64,000 bases of DNA, from positions 1,984,001-2,048,000 of the forward strand of contig JAQSEB010000020.1 of the NCBI GenBank assembly GCA_030063045.1. The letters run 5' to 3'. This DNA is from Pratylenchus scribneri. Taxonomy: Eukaryota; Nematoda; Chromadorea; Rhabditida; Pratylenchidae. Under the pieces are notes generated by a model that was given only the letters and a program-made list of their open reading frames with translations, was not told where the DNA came from and searched no databases. A program made the translations under genes and the position numbers. This document shows, piece after piece, positions 1 to 12,404 of the stretch (position 1 is its first letter; each line of letters begins with the position of its first letter).

Positions 1-174
1 ATTTTTATTTTATAAAAATTAGGATATTATGTCTTTTATTTTTTTATTTTCCTTTTGTTTATGAGTTTTGGATTTGGGTTGGGTTTGGTTTGATTGGTTT
101 TAGTTTGGCTGTTTTGATTTATTAACATTTGTTGTTATTATTTTTTATTTGGTTGATAAAGTTTAATTAAAAAT

Positions 175-184
175 TAATTTTTAG
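175..184 (+). other. Probable spliced-leader trans-splice acceptor of COQ2
   Basis: A T-rich stretch ending in AG lies 10 bases before the COQ2 start codon, with no exon visible before it. This is the usual look of a nematode trans-splice site. It is inferred from sequence only. Confidence 0.45.
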
Positions 185-194
185 AGAATAAAAA

Positions 195-1533
195 ATGCTT
201 CAAATAGCGAGTAAAATTCTATTTCCCAAACATTGCTGTCTTTTCCGATTTTGCAAACCGTCAATTTATTATTCATTTCCAATGATGGCTCAATTCACAT
301 CAACGTCTAATCAACGGCCAACTCTTCCTCCTGTTCATTCACCAATTTCCAAAAAATTTAATTCATATTTGCGTTTGATGAGGGCCAATAAACCAATTGG
401 TTTTATTTTAATAATTTTAATTTCATTATTTTTTTCAGGCACTTGGCTATTATATTGGCCTTGTACTTGGTCAATTGCTTTGAGTGCACCCGCCGGCTGT
501 CTTCCCGATCCACAATTATTGGCACTTTTTGGTGCCGGTGCCTTTTTCATGCGAAGTGCCGGATGCATTTTAAACGATCTTTGGGACATTGAATTTGACA
601 AAAAGGTTGGCCTATGTTTTAACCTTTTTTTTCCAAATAAATTTGCCAGCATTTTGGGTGGAACGAACGAGGGGAAGGCCATTGGCCAGTGGAGAATTGA
701 CTGAGAAGGAAGCCACCATCCTCCTTGCCTCACTTCTTTCCATTTCATTAGCCATTTTACTTCAACTCAATCAACTTAGGTATTTTCTTTTTATCAAAAT
801 TGATTTTGAACAAATTTTAGCATAATTTTGGGTGCCTGCTCACTCTGCTTTGTTGTGGCCTATCCACTGGCAAAAAGGTACACAAATTGGCCACAAATTG
901 TTTTGGGTAAGTTCTACAATAAATCAATTAAATTCAAAATTCCAATTTAAGGTGCCACATTCAATTGGGGCGCTTTGCTCGGTTTCACTGCTGCCACCGG
1001 CCATTTCTCTGCTCAAATTTGTGTTCCCCTTTATTTTGCATGCATTTGCTGGACAATGGTTTATGACACAATTTATGCCCATCAAGACAAGGAGGACGAT
1101 ATTCTCATTGGAATTGGCTCAACGGCAATAAAATTTGGCGAAAAGACAAAAATTTGGTTGGCCGCATTCTCGGCTGGGATGATCGGAAATTTGGCATTGG
1201 TTGGACTGGCAGCCGACCAACAATGGCCATTTTATGCCGCATTAATCGGTGAATTCCCCTCATCCATAATATTTATTTAATTTTCCATCATTTTTAGCTT
1301 CGATTGGTCATTTTTGTTGGCAAATTGGAACATTGAAAATGGATTCAGCCGAGGATTGTTGGAATAAATTTTATTCAAATCAATGGATTGGGGCGGCGAT
1401 TTTGACGGGAATTGTGCTGGGAAATTTGTCAAAAAATAAGAATGGAAAAACAGAAAATGGGGAAGAAGAAATTGAAGAGGAGGAGAAAAATTATTGGGAA
1501 AAACGAAATTTGAACATCAATTTTTATCATTGA
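195..1533 (+). CDS. coq-2: 4-hydroxybenzoate polyprenyltransferase, mitochondrial (COQ2)
   Basis: Attaches the polyprenyl tail to 4-hydroxybenzoate in ubiquinone synthesis, at the mitochondrial inner membrane. Five exons (about 195-615, 650-779, 821-906, 952-1248, 1298-1533) give 389 residues in one frame. The first Asp-rich motif NDLWDIEFD and the second, [13 protein letters not shown], are both present, followed by family blocks such as [19 protein letters not shown] and the C-terminal [10 protein letters not shown]...GIVLGNL. The first ~50 residues are basic and hydroxylated, as expected for a mitochondrial presequence; Met 285 is an alternative start. Intron 1 is the weak point. The only AG that keeps the frame gives a 34-bp intron and about four extra residues after DKKV, compared with the family. 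The C-terminus carries a Glu/Lys-rich tail not usual in the family. The next gene downstream lies on the same strand. Confidence 0.93.
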
Positions 1534-1797
1534 AATATCAAAAAATATTTATTTTTAATTTCTGAATAAATTATTTTGAATTAATCTGCATTTGAATGAC
1601 CATTTGATGGATTTGACGGGGGCAGATTATTATTTTAATCCGAAAGGATGATCAAATGAATGTTCCCAAAAGGATTTGCCAATGCCGTCCAATTCCTTCA
1701 ATTCCCCAATCACCATAATGCCGTTCGCCGTTCCCTCATTCTCTCCACAGTACACATTTTCATTCTCTTGCATTCATTTAACATTTTCATTCAATTC

Positions 1798-1806
1798 CTT
1801 TTTAGA
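1798..1806 (+). other. Possible trans-splice acceptor upstream of the coiled-coil gene
   Basis: A T-rich run ending in AG lies about 55 bases before the ATG at 1860 and about 270 bases after the COQ2 stop. It would fit a downstream gene of a two-gene operon, but operon status is not shown by the sequence. Confidence 0.3.
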
Positions 1807-1859
1807 ATTAACTTTAATTTCTTTCAAAATCCAACAAATTCCTCTTTTAACTTTAAAAC

Positions 1860-3317
1860 ATGCCCAAAAGTCCTTCACCCCAACTTGGTGGAAATGGCGC
1901 CCAATCGCCCCAAATCTCGACCATCTTTTCCAATTCAATTCACGATGATTTCCATCTGAATGAAACATTTCGTGCCGGATCATCTTTCGATGGCATTTCG
2001 CCGGTCGATGATCGCGAAGAATTGTTCAAAAATGCTAAAACCAGCTTCCAAGAATATAAAGCCAAAATGAAACGCAACAAACGAAGTAATTTGGAAAGTG
2101 AAAAAATTAATATTATTCATTTTTAGTTTGGATTTTTTCCCTATTGGCCATCAGTGCCGTCCTTGTTTTGTTGTTGGTGGCCATGGGAATGCGCCATTCG
2201 ACCCAACAAAAACAAATGGAAGGGCAAAAGATGCAAATTCAAGCACGAAAAGAGGAAATTGAGAATCAAAAGAAGGTGGAATTATTTCAATTTTATCAGT
2301 TCAAAATTATTTTAGTTGATTAAATTTCATCGTGAAAAACTGGAAAAGGCCAAAAATGTGAGCGAAATTCATCGTGAACATTTGGAATTGCAAAAAATGG
2401 TGCTTGAATTGCATGAACGGTCAAATCAAACATTGATGGAAACATTGAATGAGACGAACAATTTGTTGGAGAAATGCGTTGATGGCCGAGACAAATTGCA
2501 GTCGGAAATGTGGAATATGAAATCGGAGATGGAGCGAATGCAAAGAATGGAACAAAGTATGGAGGCATCATTGAATTTGAGCGAAAGCAATTTTAAGGTG
2601 AATTTGGATGGAATTTGGGGCAGTGGAAATGGGGGAATTCCTTTTAGAATCAAAGAAAATTGGTCAATTCTTTGAATGATCAAATTGGGCAGAAGAAAAT
2701 TGAGCTGAACAAAATGGCCAATTTAATTGAGGGATTGAAGAAGGACATTGAGGGGAAACAGGTATGCCAAAGGGAAAGATGGAGATTGAGTTGAATTTGG
2801 ATTTAAGGACGAATTGGAAATATTGAAGGAAACGGTGGATCGACTGAATGGAACGCTTGCAGATTTGGAGAGTCAAAATCAAATAAATGAGCAAATAATT
2901 GCATCCAAGAATGAGGACATCAAACATTATGAAGAGGAAATGAAGGTGGGTCGTTTGGGATGAATCGAACATTATTTCCAAATTGCTACGGAATTCAGAT
3001 TCTTCGAATTGCCAACGATTCCAAAGCAAGTCATGAAGAAAGGGCCAATACAATGGAAAAACAAATGGAAATTATGCGCAAACAGGTGAATCACCACAAT
3101 ATAAAATGATCATTTTCAATTGCATTTTCAGCTCGAAACCAGCCAACAATTGGTCAATTCCGAACAACGCCACACCCACAATCTTCGAATTTCCCATGAA
3201 AATGAAGTGAATCGCTATCAAACACAATTGAAGCAGGAAAAAGAACGTCGCGATGAAATTGTTGCTGAATTGCGCGCAATCAAGGATGGACAATGCTATC
3301 GGGCACATTGCCGTTGA
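1860..3317 (+). CDS. Single-pass membrane protein with long coiled coil
   Basis: Seven exons (1860-2085, 2127-2275, 2316-2597, 2648-2761, 2808-2945, 2999-3085, 3132-3317) join in one frame to 393 residues. About 77 polar residues come first, then a hydrophobic segment of about 20 residues (WIFSLLAISAVLVLLLVAMG). The rest is almost entirely heptad-rich, charged coiled coil to the stop. With basic residues (KMKRNKRS) just before the membrane segment, it looks like a type II signal-anchor protein with its coiled coil in the lumen or outside the cell. The layout recalls Golgi proteins such as GOLM1/GOLIM4, but I see no diagnostic motif. Function unknown. It follows COQ2 on the same strand at 327 bp. 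Confidence 0.8.
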
Positions 3318-3473
3318 AGAAAGAAAATGATTGGGAAATTGATGAAGTTTGGAATGGAATGAGGATTTGGGAAAGGAATGAGGGGGAAAGGATGAATTGG
3401 GGTGGGAAACATAACATTTTCCTAATAATTTGTCTTTGTTATTTTTATTCATGCATTTTATAAATATTTAAAT

Positions 3474-5784
3474 CTATTGGAGAATTTGTGCCAAATGCAC
3501 ATCGGCACTGTAGCGAATGAATCCATCCTCAATGTTAATGGATTCATTGCCCGTAGGCAATGTCATCAATTCGTCCAATTCAATTCCATCACGGTACAGT
3601 ATTTTGATGGAATTTTCCAGAAATGGAATTGAAGCCTCAACCAACAAATCAATTGTCTGAAAATATGAGGAAATCATCAGAATATATGCATAACAATGCC
3701 AAACCTCTTGTGAGAGATTTCGCACATCACTTTGTGCCAAAATGGCTCGCATTTTTGTGAATTTTAATTCAGTTTTCATTCTTCTCCGCCTCTTCTCCAA
3801 TTCCAATAGAATTTCCATCCCACTGTTTAGCAAAATCCGTAAAATTGGTTCATGATGCATTTTTGATGCCAATTTCCGATTTTTGTTAATTGGCCCAATT
3901 TCCATTTGGGACGTTGTCGTCGATTCCACAATTTGTTCGCCTTTTTCAGTCGATTGGGTGAATATAATTGTGCTCAACATTGTCGTTGATATTTTGCCTT
4001 TTTGGCTAAAATCAATTATTCTCGGTCCTTCTCCATTCACTCCAATAAATTTTGGTCGAATTAATGTTCCATCCTCCTCCTCCTCCCCCACTAAAGCATT
4101 TCCTTTATTCATCACTTCAATGCCTAAAAATGATCAAATTCTAAAAAAAATTGTACAATTTTTGGCTTACTTTTTTCCCTTTCCACCTCCTCAATTTCCA
4201 CTAATTCCTCCTCATCTTCCTCTTCCCTTTCCCCCAATTCTTGATCAAATTCCCCATTCTCCTCCTCCTCAATTCCATCATAATTTGCCATTAATTCAAT
4301 TCCTTCTTCCATTTCTCTCTTTTCAATCTTCCAATTTTCGAATAATTCAAAGGAAATATTCAAATTCAGTCGAATTTTTTGTTGAAGAAGCCGAACATTT
4401 GGTGGATTATTGGTTCGCAACTGAACGAAAAGAATTTAGAATGAGGGAATATTCCCAAACCACAGCCAACAATTCTGTTGGGCCTAATTTAGCCCTCATT
4501 TTGGGCACAAATTTGCCAAGGCACAAAAGAGGACAATTGGTTCGAAGAAATGGGGACGAAAAATTGACCCTCAATTGGTGGGAATGATGGGCGCCCGAAA
4601 AAACTTGTTGAAGTGTACTTTCATGCAAAAACAAGTCCAAACTATGTTCGCCTAAAATGAATGCTCGATTGAATAAATTTCGCACGAAATTTTGACCAAT
4701 ATTTTCCTTCGATTTGAATTTTGCCGCCGGCATTTCCGAAGGCAAACTTTCAGCCAAAATTCGATCTCTGCCTCCCTTTTCCCCCCCTCTTTGAACGAGT
4801 CTTTGGGCCATTCCCAAATCCAAATATCCATCCCCAATTTTGGCCGAATGAAGCCATTGGTTCAATTGTAAATCGCCCCCAAAATCAATGCGCAATTTCA
4901 ATGCCAATTTGGCCAATTGTTCATGGAGCCATGGCTGATTTAATTTCTCAATTAATTTGATTGAATTCTTTGTTGTTCTACCAATAATTTTTCGCCAATT
5001 AATTGGCAATAAGTCTCCTCAACGTGGGATTGGAGGGCTTGGGCCAAAGGACGATGGAACCAATGGACTAAAAATAAATAAAGAAATATTTTTGGATTCA
5101 ATCTGACTGAGATCTGCGGCCAATGAACCGCCCAAATGCAATTGGAATTCATCAAAACGCGAAATGCATTGATGGATGACCAAATGACTATTTTTGATTA
5201 CCTAAATTGGTTGGCAATTTGGCAATTTTATGGAGGACCTTTATGGAAACATCGGCACTGAATCCGACAATTCTTGCTCGGACAATGCCGGCAAATGCCG
5301 GAGAACGGATCAAAGAAAGGAGAAAATCGGATTGAAGTGACCATTGGGCATCGAGCTGAACAATGTTTTGAGGAGAAAATGAATAAAAGATGGAATATAA
5401 TGGACTTGAGAATTGCCTCCGTCCGTGCTCATATAAAGGAGGGAATTCTTTGATGCCTGAAAATGTACATCGGGCGGAGAAAAGTCGACAATGCTCAAAT
5501 TGTGGAGTTGAAGACGGCCTTGGCCGAATCGATGGGCCAAATGTTTACTATGGGAACGAAGAGGGAAATGCCTTTTGACGGATTCGCGCATCCAATTTCG
5601 TGTCATTTGGCCTAAATCGCGAAGGGCACTGGAATGAAGCCGAAGGATCATTGGACAGAAGAACTGAATTAATGGAATGGAATAATGGGGGAGGATTGGA
5701 AGGAGAATTGATGACCCGAAAATTAATGACAAAAATGAAAAGCAGGAGAATTTTGGGCATGGCCAGAGAAGAGGCATTTAGCAT
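3474..5784 (-). CDS. BPI/LBP/CETP-family lipid-binding secreted protein
   Basis: A secreted two-barrel lipid-binding protein of the BPI/LBP family. Read on the minus strand, it starts with a signal peptide (MPKILLLFIFVINF within the first 20 residues). Family blocks follow in order: DARIRQKAF, the LHNLSIVDFSPPDVHF strand, WSLQSDFLL...FSADVSIKV, VHWFHRPLAQALQSHVEETYC, GEHSLDLFLHESTL, and the C-terminal ENSIKILYRDGIEL...EDGFIRYSADVHL. Exons are joined by ~40-50 bp introns, for example GTAGAAC...CAG near 4950-4997 and GTTTGGG...CAG near 4433-4473. A long acidic insert (Glu-rich, near 4180-4290) is not typical of the family. The signal peptide and RIRQKAF lie in one frame and the HNLSIVDF block in another, with no usable intron between them near 5540-5560. 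The gene is therefore frameshifted, wrongly read, or spliced in a way I cannot see. Family call firm, 5' model not. Confidence 0.82.
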
Positions 5785-6193
5785 ATTTGGGGAGGAAATT
5801 AATTATTTTGTTGGCCAAAATCGATCATCATTATTCTCTTTTTGGATTCTTCACAGGTCATTTGGACTTTAATGTAGAATTTTGGGTGGGTGAGAATATG
5901 AAATGTGTTATTTTTGACGGATTTGGTCATTCATTTGTTGACGGGGGACACTTTCCCTCTTATATTATTGACTTGCGCAAACAAAAATGTGGATTTATAA
6001 TGGAGAGTAAAAAAGGGTGATTGAATTAAAGTTGGAGTGGGGGGAGGGGGGTGTAATATTGGGTCATCCAAGTAGAACAAAAATATTAAAAATATTTATT
6101 CGATTTTAAATAAATTATCTAATTTCACAATTTTAATTTTGATGAATAATCAAAAAATGAGCAAATAAATTGTGAAGAGGAATATTCAGTCTT
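5785..6193. other. Intergenic region between BPI-like and ferredoxin genes
   Basis: About 400 bp with no convincing coding exon. It contains the upstream region of the BPI-like gene and, near 6050-6190, the presumed 3' UTR of the ferredoxin gene on the minus strand. Confidence 0.5.
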
Positions 6194-6829
<636 letters not shown>

Positions 6830-7244
6830 AATTTTCTGAAATTTTAATGAAAAAAAAATGAAAATGTGTTAATTTTTAACTTTTTTATGAAGAAATTTAC
6901 CACTTAAAAATCTAACAAAACCTAGCCTAGCCTTAAAAACCCATCTAATGCCAAAAACCGAAATATTTTTAGATTTGTGATTAATTTGTTTAAGCTTTAA
7001 GCTTTTAGCGATTTTCGCAAAAAAAAATAAATTCTTGACATGTGGGACAATAAATTTAAAAAAATAGTACACAAAATAGGGAGGTTGGGATGAAAAAGAA
7101 TTAAAATATTTCATGCTCTCTCTTTCTCATGTATTTACTTTTTAGCGAAATCTCTAGGTTTAGATTTTCCAGTTTTAATCACATTTGTTTGTTAAACAAA
7201 CAAATTTTAATTACAAACGCCAATTAATTAAGCATTCTTCTTTA

Positions 7245-7254
7245 TCATTTTTAG
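7245..7254 (+). other. Probable trans-splice acceptor of NAE1
   Basis: ATCATTTTTAG stands 14 bases upstream of the NAE1 ATG at 7269, with no upstream exon needed. It lies in the 440-bp divergent promoter region shared with the ferredoxin gene. Confidence 0.5.
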
Positions 7255-7268
7255 ATTCTGTTATAATT

Positions 7269-9629
7269 ATGGATATTGATGAAAAACAACAAATTCGGTA
7301 TGATCGACAAATTCGTCTTTGGGGCGATGAAGGTCAACAATCAATTCAGCAGGCCCGAATTTGTATTTTTGGTTCATCAGCATTGGCTTCAGAAATTCTG
7401 AAGAGTTTGGTGCTTGCTGGCATTGGTTCATTTCATATAATCGACGATGTTTGCATAACCGAAACAGATTTGGGTCAAAACTTCTTTTTGGACGAAAAAT
7501 CTCTGGGAAAACCCAGAGGAGAATGCCTTCTTAAACTAATAATGGTTAGCTTAGAATAATTTAATTAATAAAAATTAATTTTAGGAATTGAATCCATCGG
7601 TCCATGGCCAACATTCATCATTTTCCTTCAAGGAATTTTCAAATCATGATCTTCAAATGCTTTTGCAATTCTCGCTGGTCATTGGCACAAACATGTCCGC
7701 AATGGAGGCCATCCAATTGGATCATTTCCTCTATGAGAACAACATCCCATTCATTTATGCTCGAGTTTACGGATTGTTGGGCTATATGCGATTGTCTTTC
7801 CGGGAACACGTCATTTGGAATCATCATAATGAAGAAAATGATCCATTCGATTTAAGGTTTTATTAATATAAACATATAGATAGAAATGGAATAATTTAAT
7901 TCATTTAAGATTGGACAGTCCTTTCCCTGAATTGTTGAAAATGGTGAATGAAAATGATTTGAACGGGATGACCTATGAACAACATAAACACACTCCATAT
8001 GTCATTTTATATTTTAAAGCATTGGAAATTTGGAAAGAACGGTAAAATAAAATAATTAAAATTAATTAAAATTAATTTATAACAGACATAAGAATGAGGG
8101 TGCGAATTATCCGGAGAATAATTACAAAGTTCGTTCGGAAATTTTGGCAATTTTAAATGAACTACGCAAACCAAATGATAAAGGATTCATTGTGGATGAG
8201 GAAAATTTTGATGAAGCCAAAGCAAATTTATTGAAGAGCATTGGCCGAACAAAGGTGAATATTCGAATCCAATTAAAATAAATAATCAAAAATATAAAGG
8301 TGCCAGAAAATGTCAAAAAAGTATTGACTGACCCAAAAGCTGCTCCATCGCTGGAAAATAACAATTTGATGAATGGAATTGGCAAATGGGGGATTAACAA
8401 TCATTTTTGGATTCTTTGTTCCGCACTTCGTGAATTCATTGCCCAAAATCAATATATGCCGCATTCAGGGCAACTTCCGGATATGACCAGCGATTCGAAA
8501 AGATACACTCAATTATTGGGCATTTATAGGTTCAAAAAAAGAATTAAAATTAAATATAAAATTAAATTTATAGGAAAAAGTCGGCAGAGGATGCTGCAAA
8601 ATTGCATGAATTGGCCGAAGAAATTCGAGAAAAACGATTGATGCTCAACATTCAAGAGGAAATGAGCCCAAATAAATCGAAGAATTCCTCCTCCTCACTT
8701 TTGCTTCCAACAAATCCAACGGCGCCCTCAGAAACGGATGAAAGTAGCAGCAATGACGATGAGGACCAACTCTCCCGAATGAGCACATCCGATGCAAATG
8801 ATGAACCACCCAAAATATCATTGTCCAATGAATGCATGGAAGGAGAAAATAGAGGGAATGGATTTGAAACAATGTTTTAATTAAATTAAATATTATTTTA
8901 TAAATTAAATTTAAGTGAGGATATTGTGACAAGTACGGCCAATGAACTCTCAATGAACAGTGCAACATCAAATGAGAACATAATTAGTTTGGAGGAATGC
9001 CAATTATTTTGCAAAAATGCATCAAAAATGAGCATTCAATATGGGGCATCACTGGCTTCGGAATATTCCCGCAATATTCAGGTGAAATAATATTAAATTA
9101 ATATTATTTTAATATTCCATTTTTAGTCAATTTTGTCGCAAATTGATGAACCCGATTTTGGCCAATCTACTCCTTGTGTGAATCCATTGATTTGGTATGT
9201 CCTTTTGCGGGCGGTTGATCGATTTTGCATTGAGAATGGCCGATTCCCGTTGGAGGAAGCCGATTTACGCGACCTGAAACGATGTCTGACCGAACTTTTT
9301 GCCGAAACAAAGGTACAATTTTGCCATAGAAAAAAATATTTAAAAATGTCTTTTTATTAATTAAAATATCAAAAAAAAAATAATTTTTTTTATTCAAATT
9401 AAAGGATTCGGAATTAATGGCCGTCCAAGACAAATTAATTCCCAACGAATTGCTCAATGAAATTTGCCGTTATGGAAATGCTGAACCCCATGTGGTGGCC
9501 GCAATTTTGGGTGGTTGTGTTTCGCAGGAGGCCATCAAATTGTGCACCCATCAATTTATTCCCGTCGACAATTCGCTCATCATCGACGGCCATTCTCAAC
9601 AATCCCATGCATTTCGGGTCAATAAATAA
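7269..9629 (+). CDS. ula-1: NEDD8-activating enzyme E1 regulatory subunit (NAE1/APPBP1, ULA-1)
   Basis: Partner of UBA3/RFL-1 in the heterodimeric E1 that activates NEDD8 for cullin modification. Nine exons (7269-7544, 7585-7856, 7910-8041, 8086-8254, 8300-8529, 8574-8873, 8916-9081, 9127-9312, 9405-9629) give 651 residues in one frame. The N-terminus YDRQIRLWGDEGQQSIQQAR and the ThiF-fold segment IHIIDDVCITETDLGQNFF-like block are typical, as is the C-terminal VVAAILGGCVSQEAIKLCTHQFIPVDN. As expected for this subunit, no catalytic cysteine motif is seen. The protein is about 115 residues longer than human NAE1. Most of the excess is a Ser/Asp/Glu-rich stretch in exon 6 (8660-8870). ATG 7269 was chosen because it follows a trans-splice-like AG and matches the family N-terminus. 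Confidence 0.95.
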
Positions 9630-9950
9630 ACAATAAAGGAGGAAGAAGAAAGAGATGAAAATAATTCATTCATATTTTTTACAATTCATTGTTTTGTTAT
9701 TTTTGAAATAAAATTTTTTTTGAAAGACAAAAGGAAAGACAATAAAATTTGAAATATATTTATGGGAATTAATTCATCGAAAAACACTGAAATTGCCGAA
9801 AAGAATACTGAAAATGTCGAAAAGATTAATTCAGGTTTATTAGATACCCATTAACGTTTTATATCCAATCGATATGCTAGTTTAGATGCATTTTTTGAAT
9901 TTTTAAATTTTGACTTTGGTTTAATCTAACTTTTTTAGTCCGTGCAGCAA
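9630..9950. other. Intergenic, 3' flank of NAE1
   Basis: AT-rich sequence with AATAAA-type signals just after the NAE1 stop (near 9630-9712). No coding exon is visible. Confidence 0.5.
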
Positions 9951-10025
9951 GCCCAATTAGCTTAGTTGGTTAGACCGCTAGATTTCTCCTCGGGGGTCGG
10001 TGGTTCGATACCCGCCGGTGGCGGC
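9951..10025 (+). repeat. tRNA-like sequence (pseudo-tRNA or SINE head)
   Basis: A good A box (TAGCTTAGTTGG, 9957-9968) and a perfect B box (GGTTCGATACC, 10003-10013 region) lie about 39 bp apart, as in a tRNA gene. However, the T stem has mismatches and the acceptor stem does not close, so it is unlikely to be a working tRNA. It may be the pol III promoter of a short interspersed element. Two weaker tRNA-like sequences occur near 33.0 and 48.4 kb. Confidence 0.6.
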
Positions 10026-10262
10026 AAATGATTTTTAATAAATTTGAACTCAAAAATTTAAAAATGGTTTAAACTGTTTAATATCCTTTAATTTAAATTA
10101 TAAATCATTCGTGAGTCTAGATGAGCTCTATCAGCGGATGGTTTATAATTTGTGAATGTATGGCAAACCCTTAAACCATATATTTATTTCGGTTTGATAT
10201 TTTCTTTTTTGGCAATTTTAATTTAATATTCCTTTCGGCAAATTAAATACTGTATATTTAGT

Positions 10263-11441
10263 TCATTTTTTTGAAATTGGTTTGACGGAAACTCTATTCC
10301 GATCCAAACTGGTCCGATTAAGTAGTCCTTCCAATGTGCCAGCTTCGCTCAATAACAAATTTTTGATGGTCAATTCCCGTAAACCAGGGTTTTGTTCAAG
10401 CACAACAATACTCAGCCGGAAAATGATTCGAAGGTCGGAGCCACTCAAAAAGTGATAAGGGAAAGATTATTTTGGATTATTCTTATCCCATTTTAACCCA
10501 TTTTCCAATTTCTCCAAACCAATTGTTGGATTCATATCACGCAGGGAGGAACCTTCGAATGTGGTGACCAACTAAAATTTTGGAAAATTCAATTATTGGA
10601 ATAATATTAATCGACCGCATTTTGGATGATTGTTTGCGCCTGATATTGCTCAAAACTATTTGCATTATCATAAGCCTGATTGGCCTGATCCAAAATGTAG
10701 AATTCGCATTCGAATGTTCTCGTCACCAAATGTGGAGGGGGTTGGGGCGGCGGCAATTGGGGAGGCGAAAATGGCGGCGGAAAAACGACGGGAATTTGGA
10801 CGGTTGTGGAGGTGGGAGAGACGGTAGAAGGAGGAGGTTGGGCCACATTGTAAATAAAAACTGAAATTGAATGAATTTTTGAGAGTTAGGAATCATTTCT
10901 GGTGCCTTTTGTTGCCAAAAGGATGACAATGAGTGCAATCAACGAAATCAACAACACCGTAACAATGATCAATGCAATCAAATAAACTTTCTTATAGTTC
11001 GGTGCCTCCGAAAATGTGACTTCATGCGGTTGCCTTCCCAAAATGCTTTCTCCACGTTGAACTCCATTATTACTCCCAAATGGTCTTCGTTGGAGTTGAA
11101 TTGGGGGACGGGGAGCTGGGGTGAAAACAGGGAATACGGTAGTGGTTGATTGGCGGGGACGGCCATATCGGAAATGAGAAAATTAAATGTAATAATTTAG
11201 GAATAAATGAATACTCGTCTCGATTGATCCATCCCGATTGGGCCATAAATGCGGCACCAGTCCCTGGCGCATAACTTTGTCGACTTTGTTGTTGGGCAGC
11301 AGAGGCGGAAAAGTTTGATTGAGCACTGCCGCTGGCTATGAAATGATGGGAATGAATGACAATATCAAATGACACTCTCAACTATACAGTATACTCACAT
11401 GAATATGCCTCGGATACGTCTCGATTCCGGTCATTTGACAT
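10263..11441 (-). CDS. Single-pass membrane protein with SEA-like extracellular domain
   Basis: Not a family I can name exactly. Read on the minus strand, it has a short exon from ATG 11441 (MSNDRNRDVSEAYS) and a Gln/Ser-rich N-terminal region. One strong membrane segment follows (LIALIIVTVLLISLIALIVI near 10910-10985), then a Pro/Thr-rich stalk with a run of prolines. The C-terminal domain has strands and helices in the pattern of SEA domains (TFECEFYILDQANQAYDN, LRIIFRLSIVVLEQNPG) and ends SVKPISKK. Orientation is probably cytoplasmic N-terminus and outside C-terminus. The intron after the membrane segment appears to begin with GC (10905-10861). One joint near 11150-11215 is unresolved: the reading frame changes but no good acceptor is visible. 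Confidence 0.6.
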
Positions 11442-12404
11442 GGGAAAAGCCGTTGAAAAATTGGAACATTTCAATAAGGAGGAAGATTATTAGAATGGAT
11501 TATTGCAAGAATATCATAATTGACGACCAATTTGGGAATGACCATTCATAATCCATTTGAGAATTGCATTACGAAAAGCCGATGAAAGGGAAAAATGGCC
11601 ATCCACCGATTTGGCGTCGACTGACTATTATTTCCCTTTTCCTTTCATATCCAAAATTCATCGAGAAAAGCTGACCAAATATACAGCAAAAATATTATAA
11701 ACCAAATTGCTTTCTACCAGCCGAATTATCCAACAAAAAGTCCTAATCCAAATTGACATCAAACTTTGAATTAATAATCCATTATCAATAATTTATTAAT
11801 CATTTCATCAATTTAATGGGTCGAATCTCGAATATATAGTTTATTATTTACTGTTGGTCACAATCCATTTTGTGAAAGCATAATTCCTCCCTGCGGGGAC
11901 ACAAAACATCCAATGTATATTTATTTTATTTCTGTCCAAAGGCAATTGAGACAAATGGGGAGGGGCCACAGCCGTTCATAGCCTTGGTGACAATTGGAAA
12001 AGTGGAGTATGGACTATGGAGTGGGAACAGTGGCCGATGGGTACGGAGGAGGCAACAAATTCGCCCCACCTTTCCAACATTTATATTCGCCCATTTCACT
12101 TTTCCGTCCAAATCATTCGTTCCCACTTTTTGGTGTACCTCTTTTTCTTTTATTTCGTCTTTTTCACGTCACGCGAAGCATTGCGGAAAGCCGGTCTCGA
12201 CTCTCCATTCTCGTCAGCCACGACCAACCCCTTCAAATCGATCTCCCAATTGATTTTATTCTTTTTAATTGTTCCCCTTCAAAAAATGAATTGAATATCA
12301 AAATTAATTCCCAAAATATGTAGATAAATAAATAAAATTGTTTGATTTTAATAGAGAAAAACTACTATTTTGCGTAAATGGAAAAGGAAAAATACATTTT
12401 GGTG
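11442..12404. other. Intergenic region
   Basis: No exon or recognisable element found. It is AT-rich with short Pro/Ser-coding open stretches that show no family similarity. It includes the upstream region of the SEA-like gene. Confidence 0.45.

Noticed and set aside
3883..4587. 234-residue open frame on the + strand
   Set aside because: It lies antisense to well-supported exons of the BPI-like gene and has no family similarity.
9951..10025. Functional tRNA gene
   Set aside because: A and B boxes are good but T stem and acceptor stem do not pair properly.
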